From: Gammaproteobacteria bacterium | Lineage (GTDB): Bacteria > Pseudomonadota > Gammaproteobacteria > Pseudomonadales > Pseudohongiellaceae | Direction of reading: 5' to 3' | DNA length: 64,000 bases | NCBI GenBank assembly: GCA_002706685.1 | Contig: PALV01000011.1 | Coordinates: 124,001 to 188,000 of the forward strand | Shown here: positions 8,559-16,441 of the stretch, in pieces | How positions within the stretch are numbered: position 1 is the first letter of the stretch | Layout of the letters: the number at the start of each line of letters is the position of its first letter | Notes under the pieces: model-generated | Told to the model about the DNA's origin: nothing | Databases searched by the model: none | The model's input: only the letters and a program-made list of their open reading frames with translations | Translations under genes and position numbers: made by a program

Positions 8559-9182
8559 TCAGCCTGGAATCGGTGCCAGCGCATCATCCAGCTCAGTGGC
8601 ACGTTTGTGAGCCGGGCGGGCCTGGATGCGTTCAACATACTCGCTGAATACAGGGCGGGGCTCTATGGTCTTGAACTGCATGCCCCAGCCGAGATTGCTG
8701 GCCAGCAGCAGGTCGGCCACGGTGAACTGGTCGCCGCACAGGTACGGACCCTTCTTCAGCGCGCTTTCCAGGGTGCCCATGACGTCGCTCACGCGGCCGC
8801 TGCCAATCGAAGAGGCGGACTTCTCCGTGATCTCCCAGTTAAAGGCCGTAGCGGTGGTGGCCATTTCCAGTGGCCCGGCGATAAAAAACAGCCAGCGGTA
8901 GTAGCTGCCCCGCAGCGGACTGTCCACCGGAGGTGCCAGGTCTTTATCCGGAAACTGATCCGCCAGATGGGCGCAAATGGCCGCGACTTCCGTGATCACC
9001 ACGTCCCCGTGTTTCAGGGCAGGTACTTTACCCATCGGATTGATGGCCAGGTAGTCCGGTGATTTGATGTCCTTTTCATAGCTGATAACAACGGCCTCGT
9101 AAGGCTGGCCGACCTCTTCCAGCATCCAGCGTGCGATCCGGCCTCGCGACCAGGGGTTGGTGTACAGCGTCAACTTGCTCAT
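8559..9182 (-). CDS. Glutathione S-transferase family protein
   Basis: A 207-residue cytosolic protein with the two-domain GST layout: an N-terminal thioredoxin-like domain (LTLYTNPWSRGRIARWML, with GKVPAL and a following VITEVAAI glutathione-contact segment) and an all-helical C-terminal domain containing YLCGDQFTVADLL, the conserved N-capping box region. It probably conjugates or reduces electrophiles with glutathione. AAGGAG precedes the ATG by six bases. It is divergent from the WYL regulator gene across a clear dyad, so that regulator probably controls it. Confidence 0.9.
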   Translation of the reverse strand: MSKLTLYTNPWSRGRIARWMLEEVGQPYEAVVISYEKDIKSPDYLAINPMGKVPALKHGDVVITEVAAICAHLADQFPDKDLAPPVDSPLRGSYYRWLFFIAGPLEMATTATAFNWEITEKSASSIGSGRVSDVMGTLESALKKGPYLCGDQFTVADLLLASNLGWGMQFKTIEPRPVFSEYVERIQARPAHKRATELDDALAPIPG

Positions 9183-9228
9183 ATCTGTCTCCTTGTTGAT
9201 TTTTCTGGTTCGCGAGCAGCTTACGACG

Positions 9229-9255
9229 TATATAGGTTATATTCCGTCCTATATA
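9229..9255. promoter_or_regulatory. Inverted-repeat operator between GST and WYL regulator
   Basis: A perfect 8-bp inverted repeat TATATAGG (9229-9236) / CCTATATA (9248-9255) with an 11-base spacer lies in the 131-base divergent intergenic region. It is AT-rich against a GC-rich background and is the best candidate for the operator of the WYL regulator acting on both genes. The repeat is seen; its use is inferred. Confidence 0.6.
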
Positions 9256-9313
9256 AATGGTAGTTTTGTAATTCTCTTTCCTGACCTGACTTCCCGTCCC
9301 ATGGAGGCGCCCA

Positions 9314-10267
9314 ATGTCCGGCCCGACCACGCGCGTACTCGCCCTGCTGGAACTCCTGCAGACCCATGGTCGCCTCAGTGGCGCGGAGCTGGCGCAGCGG
9401 CTGCAGGTAGACCGGCGGACAGTGAGACGATATATCACCGTACTGGAAGAACTTGGCATTCCCGTGACCACGGAACAGGGCCGCCATGGCGGCTACATGC
9501 TGGTGGCTGGGTTCAAGTTGCCGCCGATGATGTTCACCGATGAGGAAACGCTGGCCGTGTCGCTGGGCCTGCTCGCCGCACAACAGCTGGGGCTGGTGGA
9601 GGCGGCGCCGGCCATTGCCAGTGTGCAGGCAAAGCTGGAGCGCGTCATGCCACCCAATCTTAAACAGCGGGCACGGGCTGTAGGCGAAACCACGCGCGTG
9701 ATCCTGCCGCGTGTTGAAGGCAACTTCGACAACAATGCGCTGCTGACACTGACCCATGCGGCACAGTCCGAAAAGCGTGTTTTTCTGCGTTATCACACCC
9801 CCGACGGTGAGGTGCTGGAGCGCCAGGTAGATCCCTATGGACTGGCGTTCCTGCGGGGGCGCTGGTATGTCAGTGGTTACTGTCACTTGCGGCAGGATAT
9901 GCGCTCATTCCGGCTGGATCGCATCAGTGGGGTCAGGCAACTTGCCATGCCGTTCAAGCGTCCCGCCAATTTTGATGCCGCCGAGCATCTGCGCAGCAGT
10001 ATGTCCAGACTGCCCCGCACCATGCCGGTGGAGGTGCTTCTGCAAACCGATGAAGATACCTTAACGCGCTCAGTCGGATTCTGTCCGGGTACTACCAATG
10101 TGTTCACGCAAACCAGTGAGGGCTGGCTGATGCAGACACGCACCGACAGCTATGACTGGTTTATCTGGTGGCTGGTGCAGTTGCGGATTCCGTTTTTTGT
10201 CAGAGGCCCTGACGGTCTGCGCGAGGCCTTTCGCAATTACATTGGCAAGCTCAGTGAAGCATTGTAG
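9314..10267 (+). CDS. WYL-domain transcriptional regulator (YafY type)
   Basis: A 317-residue regulator. Residues about 5-60 are a DeoR/HTH_11-type helix-turn-helix (LSGAELAQRLQVDRRTVRRY), followed by a linker and a WYL ligand-binding domain (about 145-225, VFLRYHTPDGEV ... DPYGLAFLRGRWYVSGYC ... RSFRLDRI) and a WCX-like C-terminal extension. YafY-type regulators sense small ligands or nucleic acid. The ATG at 9314 follows GGAGG by about six bases; ATG 9301 is less likely. Divergent to a GST gene and followed after 26 bases by the DUF924 gene, possibly as an operon. Confidence 0.9.
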   Translation: MSGPTTRVLALLELLQTHGRLSGAELAQRLQVDRRTVRRYITVLEELGIPVTTEQGRHGGYMLVAGFKLPPMMFTDEETLAVSLGLLAAQQLGLVEAAPAIASVQAKLERVMPPNLKQRARAVGETTRVILPRVEGNFDNNALLTLTHAAQSEKRVFLRYHTPDGEVLERQVDPYGLAFLRGRWYVSGYCHLRQDMRSFRLDRISGVRQLAMPFKRPANFDAAEHLRSSMSRLPRTMPVEVLLQTDEDTLTRSVGFCPGTTNVFTQTSEGWLMQTRTDSYDWFIWWLVQLRIPFFVRGPDGLREAFRNYIGKLSEAL

Positions 10268-10293
10268 GCTGCGCTTATTCAGGAGAGCTCAAC

Positions 10294-10839
10294 ATGACGC
10301 AATCAGCACAGAACGTACTGGATTTCTGGTTTCGTGAAATTGAACCAGCCATGTGGTGGAAAAAAGACACTGACTTTGACGCCACCATCAAAAGCCGGTT
10401 CGGTGACACGCTGCGCCGTGCAGCGCTGGGGGAGCTTTATGGCTGGCGCCGCGAGGCCCCGGGCCGACTGGCGGAGATCATTGTGCTTGATCAGTTCTCG
10501 CGTAATGTCTACCGTGACTCGCCACTGTCATTTGCCCAGGATCCTATGGCCCTGGCGCTGGCACAGGAAGCGGTTGCCAATGGGGCGCTGCAGGAGTTGA
10601 ACGAGGCAGAGCGGACGTTTTTGCTGATGCCCTATATGCACAGCGAGTCTGCAGTCATTCATCAACAGGCCGAACAGCTGTTTCTGGAACACGCACCCAG
10701 GAAAAATTATGAATTTGAGATCAAGCACAAAGTGATCATCGACCGCTTCGGGCGCTATCCGCACCGCAATGAAGTTCTGGGACGAAAGTCGACGGACGAA
10801 GAGCTAGAGTTTCTGAAGCAGCCCGGCTCAGGATTCTGA
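10294..10839 (+). CDS. DUF924 family protein
   Basis: A 181-residue soluble all-helical protein with the DUF924 features VLDFWF near the N-terminus, IIVLDQFSRNVYRDSPLSF in the first third, and FLLMPYMHSES followed by HKVIIDRFGRYPHRNEVLGR. The family is common in Proteobacteria and some eukaryotes and is TPR-like in fold; no biochemical role is established. AGGAG precedes the ATG. Its last 12 bases overlap the end of the convergent SelW-like gene. Confidence 0.9.
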   Translation: MTQSAQNVLDFWFREIEPAMWWKKDTDFDATIKSRFGDTLRRAALGELYGWRREAPGRLAEIIVLDQFSRNVYRDSPLSFAQDPMALALAQEAVANGALQELNEAERTFLLMPYMHSESAVIHQQAEQLFLEHAPRKNYEFEIKHKVIIDRFGRYPHRNEVLGRKSTDEELEFLKQPGSGF

Positions 10840-11121
10840 CTGCTTCGCTTTGCGGTCCACGTGTCCCAGATCGCGATCTGGTGCGATGACATCCCTCACT
10901 TTCTGTTTCAGCACCGTGATCTCCGGAAACCCGCCATCGTCTTTGCGTGACCAGACCCGTTGCCCATTGGCGTGTACTTCGAATACTCCACCAGTGCCCG
11001 GGCGCAGGGTCAGTTCGTCAATTTCCTGATCGAAAGTCGTCAATAGCTCCTGAGCCATCCAGGTGCTGCGCAGCAGCCAGCGACACTGGGTGCAGTAGGT
11101 AATAACCACATGATTGCTCAT
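10828..11121 (-). CDS. SelT/SelW/SelH (Rdx) family redox protein
   Basis: A 97-residue thioredoxin-like protein. It opens with VVITYCTQCRW; the CxxC at residues 10 and 13 is the site where animal selenoprotein W has CxxU, so this is the Cys form. The Rdx signature continues with GTGGVFEV and DGGFPEITVLKQKVRD. Family members are thought to act as thiol redox proteins, but the partner is unknown. The internal ATG at 11121 is preferred over 11136 because GGAG lies nine bases ahead of it. Convergent, with a 12-base overlap, with the DUF924 gene. Confidence 0.85.
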   Translation of the reverse strand: MSNHVVITYCTQCRWLLRSTWMAQELLTTFDQEIDELTLRPGTGGVFEVHANGQRVWSRKDDGGFPEITVLKQKVRDVIAPDRDLGHVDRKAKQSES

Positions 11122-11162
11122 CGAGAACGTCTCCACTCCAGAAACACGGCTGACATTGCAGC

Positions 11163-11639
11163 TCAGGATTCAGGGGTCGGGAATATGCCAAGGTTGCGTA
11201 CGCTGTCAAAGTAACCGGCGACGCGCAGCTGGATCACCACTTCCTGATCACCATCGTTGCGGAAATACCAGCCGTGCTCACCGGTAACCGGTGCCACCAG
11301 GCTGCCGTAGGAGCTGGTGGCAGCTTCCTGCTCGTCATAGCGGTACCAGTAGGAGTCGTCATCCGGATCGTGACCGTGAAAGTCCACATAGACCGGCGAC
11401 AGGGAATACCACTGGTACATCATGACCTGATCTTCTGCCATGACGGCCTTGAATTCAGTCCGCTCTGTGGGCTGAAGCACAATTTCTACCTGCTCGCTGC
11501 GAAACGGGCCAGTATGACTCTGAAAGTCCGCCGGGTTCGGCATGGCGACAGGGTCGTCCGATGAGCCACCGGAGCACGCGTTCAGGGTCAGTAGGGCGGC
11601 TGTCAGAAAACCAATAAGTCGTGTGTATCCATTCATCAT
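11163..11639 (-). CDS. Putative lipoprotein resembling the periplasmic part of 'transmembrane anchor' proteins
   Basis: About 158 residues with a lipoprotein signal (LLTLNAC, Cys near 22) followed by a Gly/Ser/Asp linker. The mature part has a beta-rich pattern: EIVLQPTERTEFKAVMAEDQVMMYQW, VYVDFHGHDPDDDSYWYRY and TGEHGWYFRNDGDQEVVIQLRV. This resembles the extracytoplasmic domain of small proteins annotated as transmembrane anchor proteins, here attached by lipid instead of a helix. Function unknown. ATG at 11636 (second Met) is equally possible as start. Confidence 0.7.
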   Translation of the reverse strand: MMNGYTRLIGFLTAALLTLNACSGGSSDDPVAMPNPADFQSHTGPFRSEQVEIVLQPTERTEFKAVMAEDQVMMYQWYSLSPVYVDFHGHDPDDDSYWYRYDEQEAATSSYGSLVAPVTGEHGWYFRNDGDQEVVIQLRVAGYFDSVRNLGIFPTPES

Positions 11640-11700
11640 TTGTGCTACTCCGGTAACCAGCGGTAAAGTTGGATTCTATTGATTTTAGGCGGTGCTGACC

Positions 11701-12417
11701 ATGGTTAAGCTGGCAATACTGGATACTGATATCCTTTATGATCCCTTGCAGGAAAAGTTTGATAGCTACGGAAAGATGTTCAAGGATCTGCTGCGCAGTG
11801 TCGGTGTAGCGGACGCTGGTTGGGAGCTGGCCGTGTATCCGGTCATCAACGGCAAATATCCTGATTCGCCCAGTGACCATGATGCCTATCTGATCACAGG
11901 CAGCAAGTACGACAGTTTTTCTGACGAAGACTGGATTGTGCGCTTGCGCGACTATGTCCGCGAGCTGTATCAGTCCGGCAAACCCATGGTGGGAGTCTGT
12001 TTTGGTCACCAGCTGCTGGCGCATTCACTGGGCGGTCATACCGATCGCAGTGATGCGGGCTGGGGGCTCGGGGTCATGGCCTATCAGGTTCATCAGCAGG
12101 CCTGGTTCACGCCAGTGCCGGAAACCGTCAGTCTGATCGCCAGCCATCAGGATCAAGTCAAAAAACTGCCACCCGAAGCGCAACTGCTGCTGAGCAATGA
12201 TTTCTGCCCGTTTGCCGCCTTTCATATCCCTGAAAAGGTTCTGGCCATTCAGGGGCACCCGGAGTTCACCGCCGAGTATACAGGGGCCTTGCTGGATTAC
12301 AGAGCCGACAAACTGCCGGCGGATGCACTGGGCAAAGCACGTGATTCCCTGGCCGATCCGCACAATGGCCGCCTGGTCGGCCAGTGGATCCGCGAATTTG
12401 TGGAGCGGGCTGTGTAG
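11701..12417 (+). CDS. Class I glutamine amidotransferase-like protein
   Basis: A 238-residue stand-alone GATase1 domain. The nucleophile elbow is GVCFGHQ with Cys100, and the His-x-Glu pair is in QGHPEF (His186, Glu188), so the triad is complete. Proteins of this size and sequence type are annotated as GMP synthase-like or gamma-glutamyl hydrolase-like (compare PuuD and YfeJ), acting on gamma-glutamyl substrates or supplying ammonia. No synthase partner is nearby, so the substrate is open. ATG 11701 is taken with AGGCGG upstream; GTG 11692 is the alternative. Confidence 0.85.
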   Translation: MVKLAILDTDILYDPLQEKFDSYGKMFKDLLRSVGVADAGWELAVYPVINGKYPDSPSDHDAYLITGSKYDSFSDEDWIVRLRDYVRELYQSGKPMVGVCFGHQLLAHSLGGHTDRSDAGWGLGVMAYQVHQQAWFTPVPETVSLIASHQDQVKKLPPEAQLLLSNDFCPFAAFHIPEKVLAIQGHPEFTAEYTGALLDYRADKLPADALGKARDSLADPHNGRLVGQWIREFVERAV

Positions 12418-12434
12418 AGGCCGGCAACCGGCGC

Positions 12435-12875
12435 TCAAGCTTGATCCAGCAGCACCGGGCCTGTCTGTGTCTGACCCAGCACGTCGCCTGGATTGTAGAT
12501 TGGGCAGGACGTCATCGACAGGCAGCCACAGCCAATGCAGCCGGTCAGCGAGTCGCGCAGCGCTTCCAGACGACGAATTCGCTGATTCAGGCTGTCCTGC
12601 CACTGCGAAGAAAGAGCCTGCCACTCCCGTTTGTTCGGAGCGCGGTAGCGGGGCAGAGAGGCAAAAGCACGCTGAATTTCCGCAAGGCTGATACCAAGCT
12701 GCTGCGCCGCCTTGATCACCGACACCCTGCGAATGGCATCTGCGCCATAGCGCCGTTGATTGCCGGCGTTGCGGCTGCTGAAAAGCAGTCCTTTACGTTC
12801 GTAGAAATGCAGTGCCGACACTGCTACATCGCACCGAGTGGCTACCTGCCCAACGGTCCAACCTTGTCCTGCCAT
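12435..12875 (-). CDS. soxR: Redox-sensitive MerR-family activator SoxR
   Basis: A 146-residue MerR protein. The N-terminal winged helix (WTVGQVATRCDVAVSALHFYERKGLL) is followed by a dimerisation helix and the diagnostic [2Fe-2S] cysteine cluster CxxCxCxxxxxC at residues 113, 116, 118 and 124, directly followed by PIYNPGD as in E. coli SoxR. It is activated by oxidation of the cluster by redox-cycling compounds. There is no soxS here, as usual outside enterics, so SoxR should act directly on its targets. The divergent VOC gene has a matching SoxR promoter in the 80-base gap. Confidence 0.97.
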   Translation of the reverse strand: MAGQGWTVGQVATRCDVAVSALHFYERKGLLFSSRNAGNQRRYGADAIRRVSVIKAAQQLGISLAEIQRAFASLPRYRAPNKREWQALSSQWQDSLNQRIRRLEALRDSLTGCIGCGCLSMTSCPIYNPGDVLGQTQTGPVLLDQA

Positions 12876-12892
12876 TTATTTTGCTCCGGGGC

Positions 12893-12923
12893 TTTACCTA
12901 AACTTAAGTTCAGGTTTTAGCAT
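12893..12923 (+). promoter_or_regulatory. SoxR-dependent promoter of the VOC gene
   Basis: The operator CCTAAACTTAAGTTCAGG (12897-12914) is an 18-base dyad with one mismatch between its 9-base halves and closely matches the enteric soxS SoxR box. It sits between a -35 TTTACC (12893-12898) and a -10 TAGCAT (12918-12923) separated by 19 bases, the overlong spacer that marks MerR/SoxR-type activated promoters. The promoter points at the VOC gene at 12956. It also overlaps the soxR upstream region, so autoregulation is possible. Confidence 0.88.
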
Positions 12924-12955
12924 GTTCGCACCCATCTGAAAACAGGAGCAAAACA

Positions 12956-13384
12956 ATGCTGAGACTTGAACATGTAAATCTGGCCGTCAGTGATATTGGC
13001 AACAGTCTTAGGTTTTATCAGGCTGCCATGCCTCACTGGCAGGTCCGTGGTGAGGGGGTGGGGGGCTGGAGCGGCACGCCGCGACGCTGGCTGCATTTTG
13101 GAGACGAATATACCTATCTGGCACTGCATGACGATGCCGAGGAATCCGCACGGCAACGGAATCGGGCGGCACAAAGCGGCGCTGGACTGGTCCACTTTGG
13201 ACTGGAGGTGTCCCATTTGGCGGCGGTTATCCAGCGTCTGGAGCAGGCCGGATTTACGCCCAGCGACCTCGGCAGCCAGGAGTCGCACCGTCGCAATATC
13301 TATTTTAGGGATCCGGACGGCTTTGAGGTTGAGTTTGTGGAGTACCAGAGTGATGCACCGGCAGAGCGTAATATGTATGGCTGA
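12956..13384 (+). CDS. VOC superfamily protein (glyoxalase/bleomycin resistance/dioxygenase fold), SoxR target
   Basis: A 142-residue single VOC unit pair: LEHVNLAVSDIGNSLRFYQ at the start (first His ligand candidate), GLVHFGLEVSHLAAVIQRLEQAGF in the middle and NIYFRDPDGFEVEFVEY at the end (final Glu ligand). These are positions used by VOC metalloenzymes, so a metal-dependent enzyme is likely rather than a pure binding protein. The substrate cannot be predicted. Control by SoxR suggests it handles quinones, phenazine-like compounds or other redox-cyclers, or their damage products. AGGAG precedes the ATG. Confidence 0.88.
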   Translation: MLRLEHVNLAVSDIGNSLRFYQAAMPHWQVRGEGVGGWSGTPRRWLHFGDEYTYLALHDDAEESARQRNRAAQSGAGLVHFGLEVSHLAAVIQRLEQAGFTPSDLGSQESHRRNIYFRDPDGFEVEFVEYQSDAPAERNMYG

Positions 13385-13393
13385 TCCGGGGAA

Positions 13394-13430
13394 TTTGTTC
13401 CTTGTGGCCTGATGGGCTTCAAGGAACAAA
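13394..13430 (+). terminator. Hairpin downstream of the VOC gene
   Basis: A perfect 11-bp stem TTTGTTCCTTG (13394-13404) / CAAGGAACAAA (13420-13430) with a 15-base loop lies 10 bases after the VOC stop codon. No run of T follows, so termination efficiency is uncertain; it may protect the 3' end of the transcript. Confidence 0.5.
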
Positions 13431-13456
13431 ATAGCTGTACATCGGGTCTGATTAGG

Positions 13457-13493
13457 TAACAGGCTGTTGCGATCTATCGCAGTGCAACAACCT
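13457..13493. repeat. Possible remnant of the dispersed TIR repeat
   Basis: TAACAGGCTGTTG (13457-13469) matches 13 of the 14 bases of the terminal inverted repeat of the element at 60246-60439. A second arm, GCAACAACCTG (about 13483-13493), follows with one mismatch to its complement, giving a short hairpin with a 13-base loop. It may be an internally deleted copy. The remaining 203-base gap between the VOC and DUF2189 genes shows only this and the upstream hairpin. Confidence 0.4.
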
Positions 13494-13587
13494 GCCGGAC
13501 TGAAATCATTTCTGTGGGCCATCGCGTGATGCCTGGAAAGTAGCAGTCAGTGCAGGGCGGTGTCCCTCTTGTTATCAGGAGGCGCCC

Positions 13588-14409
13588 ATGCGCGTGCAAA
13601 CTGATAGTGCAACACACACTACGCAACAATCCTCTCTCGACGTCAATGAGCGCTTCGGTCTGCGCGATATCAAAATGGCTGACCTGCGCGAAGCCCTGCG
13701 CCGCGGGATGGACGATTTTTTTGCCAGCCCGACTCATGGTGTCTTTCTGACGATCATCTATCTGTTGATTGCTGCAGTCGCGGCGATGGTGGGCCTGGGC
13801 GAGAATCCCCTGCCATTGATTTTTCCGCTGATTGCGGGTGCGGCACTGATCGGCCCGCTGGCCGCCTGCGGCCTGTATGAACTGAGTCGGCGGCGTGAGA
13901 ACGGCCAGAATTATGCCTGGTGGCATGTCTTTGATGTATTCCGAACACCCTCGCGATGGGCCATCGCGGGTATGGGGGCTATCCTGGCCTTGCTGTTTGT
14001 GGCGTGGATGCTGACCGCTGCAGCCCTGTACGGCACGTATTTTGGTGCCGAGCAGCCGGCCGGTATGCGGGCCCTGCTGGAACAGGTTTTAACCACAACG
14101 GCGGGTTGGCAGATGCTGATGAGCGGCGTGTTTATTGGTTTTTTCTATAGCGCTGTGGTTTATGTGGCCACCGTGGTCTCTTTGCCACTGATGATCCACC
14201 ATAAAGTTGGTTTGCCGGAAGCCGTTGGCCTGTCGATCAGTGCTGTGCTGCGCAACTGGCGTCCGATGGTGGCCTGGTACTTCCTGGTGGTCGCCCTGAT
14301 GATACTCGGCAGCCTGCCCCTGTTGCTGGGGCTGGCCATCGTGGTGCCGGTGCTGGGTCATGCCACCTGGCATCTGTATCGGCGAGTTTGTCAGTCAGGG
14401 ACGCAGTAA
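13588..14409 (+). CDS. DUF2189 family inner-membrane protein
   Basis: A 273-residue protein with a short soluble N-terminus (GLRDIKMADLREALRRGMDDF, typical of DUF2189) and about six hydrophobic segments, including IIYLLIAAVAAMVGLG, the paired LIFPLIAGAALIGPLAACGLYELSRRRE, and the C-terminal MILGSLPLLLGLAIVVPVLGHATWHLYR. DUF2189 proteins are often annotated as cytochrome c oxidase subunit I-like by weak similarity, but their role is not known. AGGAGG precedes the ATG by five bases. The end overlaps the convergent phosphodiesterase gene by 15 bases. Confidence 0.88.
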   Translation: MRVQTDSATHTTQQSSLDVNERFGLRDIKMADLREALRRGMDDFFASPTHGVFLTIIYLLIAAVAAMVGLGENPLPLIFPLIAGAALIGPLAACGLYELSRRRENGQNYAWWHVFDVFRTPSRWAIAGMGAILALLFVAWMLTAAALYGTYFGAEQPAGMRALLEQVLTTTAGWQMLMSGVFIGFFYSAVVYVATVVSLPLMIHHKVGLPEAVGLSISAVLRNWRPMVAWYFLVVALMILGSLPLLLGLAIVVPVLGHATWHLYRRVCQSGTQ

Positions 14410-15735
14410 CTGGCTTACGACTTCAGGGTTGCCATCGTTGTCTGCCGGCGTAATGCCGAGGATGGCAGCCATGACGTTGTAGAGATCGACCATACTGATA
14501 TTGTCGATAGCATGTGGCTGTCGAAACGCCGGACCATGGGCGATAAACAGGCCCTGCATGTCGGGCGCCTGATTGTCATAGCCATGGCCGCCACGAACCT
14601 GATCAATTGTGCCGTCGCTCAGCATTCCCTCCAGCCAGCTGCGGCGCAGCATGGCCCAGCCAGGCTCAGCCAGCACCAGTACCGGTGCGATACGGTGATG
14701 ACCTGAGAAACGAAAACGTTCCGGCAGCGTCTCCTGTGTATAGACCTGCGCCTGTGGTGGCAGGTTTTGCTGCAAAGTCGCAACAATGGTGTCCTGTTGG
14801 CCGGGCTCCGGGAAGATGCTGACCAACTCGCGGGAGTACAACACCTGCTCGGCCAGAGAGGGGTCAAACGCCTCGTCAATAATGATGTGGTTGTTTAAAT
14901 CTACCGCCGCCATGCCGTGATCTGAGGTCACCATCATGTTGACCTGGTCGAACAGTCCGCGAGCCTTCAATTCAGCAATCAGATAGGCAATTTCGGTATC
15001 CACGTCCTGCATGGCCTGAGCGACCTGCTCTGAGGCTGGCCCAAAGTTGTGACCGGCACTGTCCACATCACTGAAGTACAGGGTAATGATCTGTGGCCGT
15101 TCAGCATCTGGCATCTCAAGCCACTTAAGCACTGTCTCAACCCGTGTCCGGTTGGTGATGCTTTCGTCATAGGTAAACCAGTATGTCGGGCTGATACCCT
15201 GGATGGCTGCCTCGGACCCCGGGAAAAAGAAGGCACCTGACACCATGTCATTGCGGGCAGCGGTCACCCAGATGGGTTCACCCTGCCACCAGTAAGGGTT
15301 CTGCACCTGTTCCCGGTTACCAAGACTGAATCGCTGCTGCGTCTGTGGATCATACATATTGTTGTCGACGATGCCGTGTCGTCCCGGATACAGCCCGGTC
15401 ACCAGCGTGTAATGGTTGGTAAATGTTTTGGTGGGAAACACTGGCTGCAGCGACTGCGCCTTCAGACCCATGGCTGCGAGCTCCGACAGCGCGGGTGCCT
15501 CGTGCAACTGCAGATAATCGTGGCGGGCACCGTCGATGGAAATCAGAATCAGGGTTGGATCAAGGTCCTGATTGCCCGGGTTCTCGCTACCCTGCGCTGC
15601 TGCCGTAACAGGCATCAGGCATAGGCAGAACGCCCAGGCCAGCAGGGCGCTGGCCAGGATAGACCTGCGCCGCCACGTGGCCTGGAAATTCGAACGGTCA
15701 CGGCCTGTTGAGTTGTTGTCCCTGTAGTGTGTCAT
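14395..15735 (-). CDS. Ectonucleotide pyrophosphatase/phosphodiesterase (NPP) family, alkaline phosphatase superfamily
   Basis: A 446-residue exported enzyme: a twin-arginine-like basic N-terminus (WRRRSILASALLAWAF) and cleavage after about AAAQ. The first metal Asp is in LISIDGAR (Asp68) and the Thr nucleophile is in FPTKTFTNHYT (Thr104), followed by GLYPGRHGI, the NPP signature. Later ligands are in FSDVDSAGHNFGP and TSDHGMA. NPP enzymes cleave phosphodiesters such as nucleotide sugars, NTPs or phospholipids in the periplasm. The full set of metal ligands is present, so it should be active. Confidence 0.92.
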   Translation of the reverse strand: MTHYRDNNSTGRDRSNFQATWRRRSILASALLAWAFCLCLMPVTAAAQGSENPGNQDLDPTLILISIDGARHDYLQLHEAPALSELAAMGLKAQSLQPVFPTKTFTNHYTLVTGLYPGRHGIVDNNMYDPQTQQRFSLGNREQVQNPYWWQGEPIWVTAARNDMVSGAFFFPGSEAAIQGISPTYWFTYDESITNRTRVETVLKWLEMPDAERPQIITLYFSDVDSAGHNFGPASEQVAQAMQDVDTEIAYLIAELKARGLFDQVNMMVTSDHGMAAVDLNNHIIIDEAFDPSLAEQVLYSRELVSIFPEPGQQDTIVATLQQNLPPQAQVYTQETLPERFRFSGHHRIAPVLVLAEPGWAMLRRSWLEGMLSDGTIDQVRGGHGYDNQAPDMQGLFIAHGPAFRQPHAIDNISMVDLYNVMAAILGITPADNDGNPEVVSQLLRP

Positions 15736-15850
15736 CTCGCTATCCTGTCAATGCAATGACACAATGAAATAACACACCTATGTGACAATGCCATGTAAAT
15801 GCCCTGCCGGGCATTCTTCAGTTGACCGCGATTCTGTTGGGCTGTTTGCC

Positions 15851-16249
15851 TTATTCGACCTCCTCGATCGGCGCTGGAATCCAGCGGTGAATCTCGGAAA
15901 TGGAGCAGGCAGGGGCGCGATCGTTATCGAATCCGATACGGTCGCCCGGGCTCAGGCAGACGCCTGTTCGAGACTCTACCGAAATTGTCGCAAACGCCTC
16001 TGACGGCTGGCACGCGCCGACCAGATCGACCAGGTAGTACTCGTCAATATTGGCCCGCAGGATGACGGACGTAGCGCTGTGTTCACGCCAGCTGTCGATA
16101 TTGCGGCTGAAGCAGATGGAGTTGACCTCCTCGCCCGCTGTGCCATTTCTGAGCGCTTCGTTCTGCGGAGAGCTGCCACAGGCGCTGAGCGCCAGTGCGA
16201 GTGTTGAAGCGAAAGCAATGCCTGTATTCCTGATCATCTTGCCTGACAT
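15851..16249 (-). CDS. DUF6491-like lipoprotein
   Basis: About 132 residues starting MSGKMIRN, chosen because a perfect AGGAGG lies six bases upstream; the frame runs further but without such a site. The lipobox ALSAC gives lipidation. The mature part has four cysteines in a spacing seen in DUF6491 proteins: NSICFSRNIDSWR, YYLVDLVGACQPSEAF, GVCLSPGDRIGF and PACSISEIHRW, probably two disulphides. Function unknown. It precedes no obvious partner; the phosphodiesterase gene lies downstream on the same strand after 115 bases. Confidence 0.75.
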   Translation of the reverse strand: MSGKMIRNTGIAFASTLALALSACGSSPQNEALRNGTAGEEVNSICFSRNIDSWREHSATSVILRANIDEYYLVDLVGACQPSEAFATISVESRTGVCLSPGDRIGFDNDRAPACSISEIHRWIPAPIEEVE

Positions 16250-16441
16250 AAGAATCCTCCTGATTGCTGTCTCGAAATGCCTTGAGCAACCTGCTGCCTG
16301 ACTCACTCCCTGCATCGATGGCAACACTGTCATGCACAAAGCGTTCACAGGTGCATAAAAACATGTCGTCGCGGGCGAATCAAATTCCAGCTTGCTTTTG
16401 TGTGGCTCTGATCACACGCAAAGCGCGATACTGCGGCTTGG

